Source: Fumia xinanensis
Lineage (GTDB): Bacteria; Bacillota; Clostridia; Oscillospirales; Ruminococcaceae
Assembly: GCF_014384905.1 (NCBI RefSeq)
Contig: NZ_JACRSV010000001.1
Span: forward strand, 186,001 to 250,000
Length of the DNA stretch: 64,000 bases
Direction of reading: 5' to 3'
In this document: piece by piece, positions 58,166 to 64,000 of the stretch
Layout of the letters: each line of letters starts with the position of its first letter
Position numbering within the stretch: position 1 is the stretch's first letter
Position numbers and translations under genes: made by a program
Notes under the pieces: generated by a model
Database searches by the model: none
Told to the model about the DNA's origin: nothing
Seen by the model: only the letters and a program-made list of their open reading frames with translations

Positions 58166-58215
58166 TAGCTTTATTCCAACTTTTCCAACAGGCTCTGCCA
58201 ACCTTTCAGGTATCC

Positions 58216-58558
58216 GTAGGGGCGAACAGTGTTCGCCCGTGGGGGTTACTGTCCTAGGGTATTGCTATATAAAATCGCGGGCGGAGCAGAGCCCCGCCCC
58301 TACATCCTACGTCGGTTTGAGAACTAAAAAAGGAACTGCCAATAAGCAGTAGGGGCGAACTGTGTTCGCCCGTGGGCGGTCTTTTGTGAGTCCGCGTTTT
58401 TACACATGAATTTTGTTGTCCGCGGGGCGATGCCCTCATCGCCCCCTACAATTTTTCGGGAATATTAGAAGGATAGGTAGGGGCGGGGCTCTGCTCCGCC
58501 CGTGTTTTATATAGGTTTTCCGGTAACCGCGGGGCGATAAGACATCGCGGTCACCGGA
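58216..58558. repeat. Cluster of six GC-rich palindromic repeats
   Basis: Hairpins at 58220-58238 (GGGCGAAC/GTTCGCCC), 58279-58299 (GGGCGGAGC arms), 58353-58371 (again GGGCGAAC/GTTCGCCC), 58424-58445 (GGGGCGAT/ATCGCCCC), 58481-58501 (GGGCGGGGC arms) and 58520-58557 (CCGGT..ACCGCG/CGCGGT..ACCGG). Several are preceded by GTAGG and followed by GTGGG, marking them as one REP-like family in two orientations. No gene lies among them. Confidence 0.8.
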
Positions 58559-58576
58559 ACATTCCGATTGAACGAA

Positions 58577-58612
58577 AAAATCCCCCGCTTTATTACAAAG
58601 CGGGGGATAACT
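58577..58612 (-). terminator. Terminator of ispH-rpsA
   Basis: ATCCCCCGCTTT and AAAGCGGGGGAT arms with a T run on the minus strand. Confidence 0.92.
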
Positions 58613-58620
58613 TTTAAAAA

Positions 58621-60636
58621 TTATTCGATGGTCACGCCTTCGATACCTTCCAGGTCGGCAGCGTAATCGGAAATGGGCTCTTCCTCTGCGGGAGCTTCTT
58701 CCTCAGCAGCGGGAGCTTCCTCTTCCAGGGTAGCGCGGATGGAAAGGCTGACTTTCTTCTTGTCGAAGTCGATGTCGATGATCTTCGCGTTGACCATGTC
58801 GCCGACAGTCAGGACATCAGCAACTTTTGCGATGTGCTGGTTGGCGATCTGGGAGATGTGAATCAGGCCGTCAACGCCGGGGATGATCTGTGCAAACGCA
58901 CCAAAAGTGGTGATGGAGACGATCTTGACCGGAACGACCATGTCAATGGCGTAGTCGCGTTTGAAGATTTCCCAGGGGTTGTCTTCGCTCTTCTTGTAGC
59001 CCAGGGAGATTTTCTTCTTCTCGGTGTCGATGTCTTTGATGTATACTTCGACGTTGTCGCCGACGTGAACCACTTCTTCAGGGGATTTGATTCTGGTCCA
59101 GCTCAGTTCGGTGATGTGGATCATACCGTCGACGCCGCCCAAATCAACAAATGCACCGTAAGAGGTGATGGATTTGACTTCGCCGTGGTAGACCTTGCCG
59201 ATTTCCACGTTCGCCCAGAATTCTTCCTGTTTTGCTTTCTTCGCTTCCATGAGTACAGCTTTGATGGAACCGACTGCACGACGGCGTCTGTCGTTGATTT
59301 CGATTACCTTGAACTGTACTTCCTTCTTGAGCAGGGTGTTTAAGTCTTCGACGCGGCGGTCGGAAGTCATGGAAGAAGGAACAAAGATTTTGATATTGTT
59401 GGTGAGGACCAAAACGCCGCCTTTGACGACATCGGTGACAACACCGGTCAAAACGGCCTGATCTTCATAAGCTTTGCAGATTTCATCGAAGCCCGCTTCT
59501 GCGTCGCAGCGCTTCTTGGACAGGGTGACGATACCTTCCTGATCGTTGACTTTCATGACAACGAGCTCGATCTCGTCGCCTTTTTTGATTTCGGTTGCAA
59601 AGTCGTAGTTGGGGTCGTCGGAAATTTCAGAGGCGGGAACAATTCCGGCCTGTTTTGCTCCGACATCCACGTGGATTTCATTCGGAGCGACGGTGGTGAC
59701 GATGCCTTTTACCCTTTTCCCTGTATATAATTTCTCGTTAAGAGATTGCTCCAAAAGTTCCGCGAAGTCGAGCTCTTCGCCTTGGTCTTTGATAATTTCA
59801 CTCATGGTATTTAGAACCTCCTTGATTATATCAGCCGGGGTAGAAGCACCGGCAGTAACGCCTATACTATTATGGCGTAAAATCTGCAATTTGTCAAGTT
59901 CTGATTTTGTTTCAATCAGAACCGTTTCGCAGTACCGGCTGCATATCTGAAAGAGTTTCCTTGTGTTGGAACTGTCTTTTCCGCCAATGACAACCATGTA
60001 GTCGGACTTTTGTGCGATTTCTACTGCTTCCTGCTGGCGACAACTAGTCGCACTACATATTGTATCAAATATCGAAACATTTGTATAGAGGTTTTCGATA
60101 TTTTGTTGGAAATTTCTCCATAATTCTTGATTAAAAGTAGTTTGAGCTACAATCGCTACAGGTTTTTCACGATTCTGTTTTAAATTGTCCAAAATTTCTG
60201 TGAGTTCTTCCAAAGTTTCAAAGGTGAAGACCGGGCCGCCGCAATGGCCTTTGATACCTTGCACTTCCGGATGCTCTTTGTTGCCGGCGATGAGGATGAC
60301 GCGGCCCAAAGCCGACTGCTCGGCGACGATGCGGTGGATTTTCAGGACGAAGGGACAGGTGCAGTCGACGACTTCTTTGCCGTTTAACGCGTCGTAAACC
60401 GAAAGGGGAACGCCATGGGAACGAATGATGACCGTCTGGCCATTTTCGATGTCGTCCACGCTGGCCACGGAGCGGATCCCCTTTTGCTCCAGCCTCTTGA
60501 CGATCTGCGGATTGTGGATGATGGGGCCAAGGGTCACGGCATTTACGCCGCTGTCCGCCAGGTCGAAGGCTTTGTCCACGGCCCGGGCAACCCCAAAGCA
60601 GAAGCCCGCCGATTTTGCCACGGTGATTTTAGTCAT
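58621..60636 (-). CDS. ispH-rpsA: Bifunctional IspH reductase / ribosomal protein S1
   Basis: The 671-residue fusion starts with IspH (residues ~1-280): Cys13 in KSAGFCFGVARA, the second cluster Cys in VDCTCPFV and the third in DTICSATSCRQQEA; this Fe4S4 enzyme makes isopentenyl and dimethylallyl diphosphate. From about residue 300 come four S1 RNA-binding domains (for example GKVYHGEVKSITSYGAFVDL), ending in an acidic EEEAPA tail. This fusion is known across Clostridia. It overlaps plsC by 8 bases. Confidence 0.96.
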   Translation of the reverse strand: MTKITVAKSAGFCFGVARAVDKAFDLADSGVNAVTLGPIIHNPQIVKRLEQKGIRSVASVDDIENGQTVIIRSHGVPLSVYDALNGKEVVDCTCPFVLKIHRIVAEQSALGRVILIAGNKEHPEVQGIKGHCGGPVFTFETLEELTEILDNLKQNREKPVAIVAQTTFNQELWRNFQQNIENLYTNVSIFDTICSATSCRQQEAVEIAQKSDYMVVIGGKDSSNTRKLFQICSRYCETVLIETKSELDKLQILRHNSIGVTAGASTPADIIKEVLNTMSEIIKDQGEELDFAELLEQSLNEKLYTGKRVKGIVTTVAPNEIHVDVGAKQAGIVPASEISDDPNYDFATEIKKGDEIELVVMKVNDQEGIVTLSKKRCDAEAGFDEICKAYEDQAVLTGVVTDVVKGGVLVLTNNIKIFVPSSMTSDRRVEDLNTLLKKEVQFKVIEINDRRRRAVGSIKAVLMEAKKAKQEEFWANVEIGKVYHGEVKSITSYGAFVDLGGVDGMIHITELSWTRIKSPEEVVHVGDNVEVYIKDIDTEKKKISLGYKKSEDNPWEIFKRDYAIDMVVPVKIVSITTFGAFAQIIPGVDGLIHISQIANQHIAKVADVLTVGDMVNAKIIDIDFDKKKVSLSIRATLEEEAPAAEEEAPAEEEPISDYAADLEGIEGVTIE

Positions 60637-61228
60637 GGATTTCCTCCAACATACCGGTGAGGGTGGCAGTCAACAGCTTGTTGGCCTGTTTCAGCTCACT
60701 TGGAGAAGTACCGGTGATGCCCAGGGTTTGGTTGGAGATCACTTTGCCGTATTTGACGGTGACGGTTCTCCGCAGAATTTTCCGTTTGCCTTTTTTGACG
60801 ACGCAGGGAAGCAAGTCGCCGCCGGTTTTGGAGGCGACGACGATTGCGCCGGACTTAAGTTTTAAAAGTTTGCCGTCTTTGGTGCGGGTTCCCTCTGGGA
60901 AAATAGCCAGAACATGGCCGCTGTTCACCACCTCGACGGCCCGGTCGATGGCAGCGGTGTCTCCTTTGCCGCGTGCGACAGGAAAGGCTCCTAAAGCGCG
61001 GACGATGGAGGCGAGGACAGGAATGTGAAACAGCTCCTCTTTGGCCATAAAAAAGCACTGAGGCTTCACTCGGACAGCAACCAAAATCGGGTCCAAATCC
61101 GAAATGTGGTTGGAGCAGAGGATAAAGCCCCTATCCTCAGGGATATTTTCAAGGCCCTCGAACTTCAGGTGATAGAGGAGGTGGACAAAGGCGTTGGTCA
61201 CAGCACGCCCAAAGTTATAAAAGCTCAT
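60629..61228 (-). CDS. plsC: 1-acyl-sn-glycerol-3-phosphate acyltransferase
   Basis: The 199-residue PlsC-type enzyme has the acyltransferase motif I NHISDLDP (HxxxxD), motif II region FFMAKEELFHIP, motif III FPEGTRTKDG and a short C-terminal end. It adds the second acyl chain to lysophosphatidate at the membrane. Its stop overlaps the ispH-rpsA start, and cmk is 20 bases upstream, giving the usual cmk-plsC-ispH/rpsA order. Confidence 0.94.
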   Translation of the reverse strand: MSFYNFGRAVTNAFVHLLYHLKFEGLENIPEDRGFILCSNHISDLDPILVAVRVKPQCFFMAKEELFHIPVLASIVRALGAFPVARGKGDTAAIDRAVEVVNSGHVLAIFPEGTRTKDGKLLKLKSGAIVVASKTGGDLLPCVVKKGKRKILRRTVTVKYGKVISNQTLGITGTSPSELKQANKLLTATLTGMLEEIHD

Positions 61229-61248
61229 GGTATTCTTCCTTCTGCGGG

Positions 61249-61914
61249 TTATTTCATCCGGGAACGGATGACGGTTTCCAGTTTATCGATAGACTCTTCC
61301 AAAGTACATTCTGTGGTGTCCACTAAGATTGCGTCGTCAGCCTGTTTTAATGGGGCGATAGCCCGGTGGCTGTCATTATAGTCCCGCTGCTTGATTTCCT
61401 CATGAATTTGCTCAAATTCCACCTTCTCGCCTTTTTCGGTCAACTCTTTGTATCGGCGGCGGGCTCGTTCTTCAGAAGAAGCAGTGAGGAAAATTTTGAT
61501 ATCGGCATTTGGCAGGACAACGGTTCCGATGTCGCGACCGTCCATGACCACGTTGTTCTCTTTGGCGAACTGCCGTTGAAGATTTAAAAGAAATTCTCGT
61601 ACTTCCGGGTGGGCTGAGACATTGGAGGCAGCCATGGACACAGGGGGTCTGCGGATGTCGTCGGAAACGTCCTTTTCATTTAAATATACGTGCTGTGCGC
61701 CGTCCACATAACGGATTTGTACATTGATTTCCGGCAGGAGGGCAGCCACGTCCATCTGGTTAGCCGTATCTTTACCCTTGTTGAGCACGTATAGGCCAAT
61801 GGAACGGTAGAGCGCTCCGGTGTCTACGTAGATAAATCCCAGCTTTTTGGAGACCGCTTTTGCAATGGTGCTTTTTCCTGCGCCGGAGGGACCGTCTATT
61901 GCAATCGAAATCAT
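61249..61914 (-). CDS. cmk: Cytidylate kinase
   Basis: The 221-residue P-loop kinase starts ISIAIDGPSGAGKSTIAKAV and has the YVDTGALYR substrate motif, VMDGRDIGTVVLP and the lid ASSEERARRRYKEL. It phosphorylates CMP and dCMP. Length is standard. GAAAGGAAG precedes the ATG. A pair of 42-base repeats lies between it and tmcAL. Confidence 0.96.
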   Translation of the reverse strand: MISIAIDGPSGAGKSTIAKAVSKKLGFIYVDTGALYRSIGLYVLNKGKDTANQMDVAALLPEINVQIRYVDGAQHVYLNEKDVSDDIRRPPVSMAASNVSAHPEVREFLLNLQRQFAKENNVVMDGRDIGTVVLPNADIKIFLTASSEERARRRYKELTEKGEKVEFEQIHEEIKQRDYNDSHRAIAPLKQADDAILVDTTECTLEESIDKLETVIRSRMK

Positions 61915-61985
61915 CGAGCATCTTCCTTTCTAATAGGTGTTTAATATAGAAAAACCAGGTTGCGGGGACGGCGTCCGTTCGGAAT

Positions 61986-62090
61986 CCGTCCGCAATCTTT
62001 GATTGCGAAAACGGGTCAGGTTCTTATAACAACAAGGTTCTGGGGTACCCGTCCGCAATCTTTGATTGCGAAAACGGGTCAGGTTCTTAT
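61986..62090. repeat. Two 42-base direct repeats with internal hairpin
   Basis: CCGTCCGCAATCTTTGATTG, continuing CGAAAACGGGTCAGGTTCTT and AT, occurs at 61986-62027 and 62049-62090. CGCAATC/GATTGCG around TTT forms a 7-bp hairpin, extended by CCGT/ACGG. The second copy overlaps the last codon and stop of tmcAL. Confidence 0.85.
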
Positions 62091-63295
62091 TTCCGTCCTC
62101 CTGTGCGGATAGCGAAGGGGCGCTTGTCCTGATACTCCGAGTTCCCCGCTGGGATTTTGGGGCAGGCGTAGCGGAATAGGTCAGTGGCAAGAGCTTCCTT
62201 TTCAGCTAAAACAGGAAAATCTTCCTGGAGCTTTGCAAAAGAGTGGTAGATGGGGAGAGTCGCCGTTTTCTTTGCCTCCCGAAGAATTTCTTTTCCCTTG
62301 GAATCGAAGGCCAGGACCCGGATGTAGGAGGGGGTGGTATCCATCAATTCTTTCTCGATGCCCAGCAGCGCACAGATGATCACGCGTTTCAGGCGACTCA
62401 TGGTGTAACGCTTGGTTTTAACCCGTTTGAGAAAATCATCGATGGAGACAGCGTTTTTTGCCTCGGAACAAAGACGATATTCCAGTCCTTCAGAAACATC
62501 CGGCAGACGGGCAAAATCCTCCGGAGTCATGGTACGAAGCTTATAAAGGACCGCCGTAGTCAGCTCGTACATAGATGCCCCCCCTGTTTTGAGAGCGAAA
62601 TCCTGTCGAAACAGATGAAACGCTTCCTCAGGGAAGAAACGGTTCAGATCATAAATATCCCGTTGCTGGAGGGTTTCACGGATGAGGGACGCGCTGGCGT
62701 ATCGGGCGGAAAATTCTTTGCTGTCATGTCCCGGTCCCTTTCGCCGAAAAGTGATAGGTTCCATGGAAGAATCAGTCATCTGGAGCGCCTTTAAGTATTC
62801 AATGCCTAAAATGTTGTTGGGCGTGCGGAGAAGCCGGGATACTTCCAATCCAGCAATTTGTTCTACCGCCTTTTCCCGAGCTTTGGGGAAGGAAAACCCC
62901 TGATCCAAAAAGTTGGACAGCTCGGCGGAACCATTGATTTTCGTACAGGCTTCCGCACAACGGTATAGTTCCTGCAAATCTCCTGATTCGCTGCCAAAAG
63001 ATAATCCGTCTACGAGACCCAATGCGTTCAAAAGGGAAACGCCGGCCGATGCGAATTTTTCCGCACTGGCGACGGCGTAGACGGCAGGCAGTTCAATGAC
63101 CAGATTAACTCCCGATTTTACGGCGGCAGACGCCCGGGTCCACTTGGAAAAACAGGCGACTTCTGACCGCTGTACTACATTACCGCTCATGACGGCGACG
63201 ATGTGGCTGTAACCGGCGGCCCGGGTCTGCCTGATGTGGTAAAAATGCCCGTTGTGGAAAGGATTGTACTCTGCAATAATCCCCGCAGTTTTCAT
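62087..63295 (-). CDS. tmcAL: tRNA(Met) cytidine acetate ligase
   Basis: The 402-residue nucleotidyltransferase opens with KTAGIIAEYNPFHNGHFYHI (HIGH-like adenylylation motif) and has VAVMSGNVVQRSE, ELPAVYAVASAEKFA and GSESGD, typical of the TmcAL family. TmcAL activates acetate with ATP and acetylates the wobble cytidine of elongator tRNA-Met. Its use of acetate fits the PduL/AckA route in this genome. It is divergent from ackA with promoters TTGACT/17/TATATT (63402-63374, minus strand). Confidence 0.93.
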   Translation of the reverse strand: MKTAGIIAEYNPFHNGHFYHIRQTRAAGYSHIVAVMSGNVVQRSEVACFSKWTRASAAVKSGVNLVIELPAVYAVASAEKFASAGVSLLNALGLVDGLSFGSESGDLQELYRCAEACTKINGSAELSNFLDQGFSFPKAREKAVEQIAGLEVSRLLRTPNNILGIEYLKALQMTDSSMEPITFRRKGPGHDSKEFSARYASASLIRETLQQRDIYDLNRFFPEEAFHLFRQDFALKTGGASMYELTTAVLYKLRTMTPEDFARLPDVSEGLEYRLCSEAKNAVSIDDFLKRVKTKRYTMSRLKRVIICALLGIEKELMDTTPSYIRVLAFDSKGKEILREAKKTATLPIYHSFAKLQEDFPVLAEKEALATDLFRYACPKIPAGNSEYQDKRPFAIRTGGRK

Positions 63296-63373
63296 ATGTC
63301 GTCCTCACTGTAACAGCTTTGCCATTTTTCAGGAAATGGAAAGAAATACTTGAAATTTGAATTCTATTATATT

Positions 63374-63444
63374 AATATATAAAATAGTATTCGGAAAGTC
63401 AATAGCGCAAGTGCCTTGACTTTTCCCAGAAAGTCCAATTTAGT
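63374..63444. promoter_or_regulatory. Divergent promoters of tmcAL and ackA
   Basis: Minus strand: TTGACT (63402-63397), 17 bases, TATATT (63379-63374). Plus strand: TTGACT (63416-63421), 17 bases, TTTAGT (63439-63444). Confidence 0.6.
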
Positions 63445-63524
63445 TAAATTTCATAATTGGAACGATAAAATATTAGCGGTTATTCCCGGTTTTGGGGATG
63501 CCGCCGAAAGGACAGGGAAAACCC

Positions 63525-64000
63525 ATGAAAATTTTGGTTATTAACGCGGGAAGTTCTTCATTGAAGTATCAGCTCATTAATATGGAGGACGAGCATGTTA
63601 TCGCAAAGGGAAACTGTGAGAGAATCGGTGCAGAGGGAGGAAGGATTTCCCACAAAACCGCTGATGGAGTGGAAATCAAGCTTGACTGTGAGTTCCCCAC
63701 TCATACTGAAGCGTTTGAAAAATTGGTTGAAGTTCTGACCAGCGGTAAAGGGAGAGTGTTAGACGACCTTTCCGAGATTTCCGCAGTGGGCCATCGCATC
63801 GTACAGGGGGCAGAGCTGTTTTCCGAGTCGGTTCTCGTCACCGAAGAAGTCATCGAGAAAATCAGTTCTATTTCTGAGTTGGCCCCCCTTCATAATCCTG
63901 CCCATGTGCTGGCGTTGAGAGCCTGCCAGAAAGTATTCGACCCGTCGGTTCCACAAGTCGTCGTTTTCGATACCGCGTTCCATCAGTCCATTCCTGATTA
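63525..64000 (+). CDS. ackA: Acetate kinase, N-terminal part
   Basis: The frame is open to the last base, so only the first ~158 residues are present of about 400. It opens MKILVINAGSSSLKYQLI, the acetate kinase signature, and continues with GHRIVQGAELF and LAPLHNPAHVLALRA, ending within VFDTAFHQSIPDY. It makes ATP from acetyl phosphate, the product of the PduL-type enzyme at 6.8 kb. GAAAGGACAGGG lies before the ATG. Confidence 0.96.
   Translation, partial: MKILVINAGSSSLKYQLINMEDEHVIAKGNCERIGAEGGRISHKTADGVEIKLDCEFPTHTEAFEKLVEVLTSGKGRVLDDLSEISAVGHRIVQGAELFSESVLVTEEVIEKISSISELAPLHNPAHVLALRACQKVFDPSVPQVVVFDTAFHQSIPD

Larger units (their letters stand above)
57003..58208. repeat. Tandem array of three ~400-bp RHH/short-RNA cassettes
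   Basis: Units start near 57003, 57396 and 57799. Each contains, left to right: a conserved TTAGATTCCA(A/G)(C/T)AA block, a plus-strand promoter, the conserved core GTTCCTTT(C/T)AGGATTTG and GTTGGTGTGGGGAA, a hairpin whose sequence differs by unit, a minus-strand ribbon-helix-helix gene, and that gene's own promoter/operator. Units 2 and 3 also share TATT(G/C)CAACTTTTCCAA and GCTNTGCCAAC beyond the operator. The third unit ends at about 58208 where GC-rich hairpins begin. Confidence 0.85.

Noticed and set aside
57003..58208. A CRISPR array or simple satellite repeat
   Set aside because: The repeat units are about 400 bases and each contains a gene and promoters; there are no short regular repeats with unique spacers.

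Overview
The window comes from a spore-forming anaerobic Clostridia genome, most likely of the Ruminococcaceae/Oscillospiraceae type. The pointers are spoVS, a dipicolinate synthase pair (dpaA-dpaB) with a sigma-K-like promoter, a possible Spo0E-like peptide, an IspH-ribosomal protein S1 fusion (a Clostridia trait), many TTGACA-17-TATAAT promoters, strong AAGGAGG ribosome sites and several TTG starts. It is a chromosomal core region. I see no rRNA, tRNA, CRISPR, phage or transposase gene.

Layout. 1-8 kb: DUF1846 tail, PHP phosphatase, GNAT, LUD protein, TrpR-like regulator with methyltransferase, hslO, ymdB, spoVS, pduL, GNAT. 8.2-11.9 kb: the transcription/translation block rpmG-secE-nusG-rplK-rplA-rplJ-rplL, with L1-site-like and L10 leaders and no rpoBC behind it. 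12-13.6 kb: two Ser-rich lipoproteins. 13.7-17 kb: AraC regulator divergent from galK-galT. 17-24 kb: glyS, a secreted leucine-rich-repeat/cell-wall-binding protein, AraC regulator, alr, SLOG protein. 24.1-28 kb: a DnaA-box-like cluster and carB. 28-31.7 kb: a small zinc-ribbon gene divergent from an XRE regulator, dpaAB, a radical SAM protein and a small sporulation-type protein. 32-43.4 kb: ABC exporter, radical SAM protein, flavin oxidoreductase, the lon-ysxC-(GNAT-lysA) operon, an unexplained structured intergenic element, mscS, Nudix. 43.6-50.5 kb: acetyltransferase, DUF5685/J-domain/membrane trio, epimerase, a THF riboswitch with folT, tyrA facing a chorismate mutase-GNAT fusion. 50.5-56.7 kb: glycosidase-like protein, ppdK, GlmU-like acetyltransferase. 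56.7-58.6 kb: a tandem array of three ribbon-helix-helix cassettes plus GC-rich hairpins. 58.6-64 kb: tmcAL-cmk-plsC-ispH/rpsA operon, divergent from ackA, which runs off the end.

How the genes work together. PduL and AckA can form the acetyl-CoA to acetate/ATP route. TyrA and the chorismate mutase fusion face each other in aromatic synthesis. LysA and DpaAB draw on the diaminopimelate/dipicolinate branch for wall and spore. Lon and YsxC form a typical housekeeping pair.

The most unusual part is 57.0-58.2 kb. Three ~400-bp units each carry a 55-61 residue ribbon-helix-helix gene on the minus strand, with its own promoter and a different operator-like repeat. Each unit also has a conserved plus-strand promoter for a short RNA whose terminal hairpin changes in a pairing-preserving way between copies. 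Two of the small genes used here (57531-57701 and 28147-28314) are short enough to be missed by ordinary gene calling.
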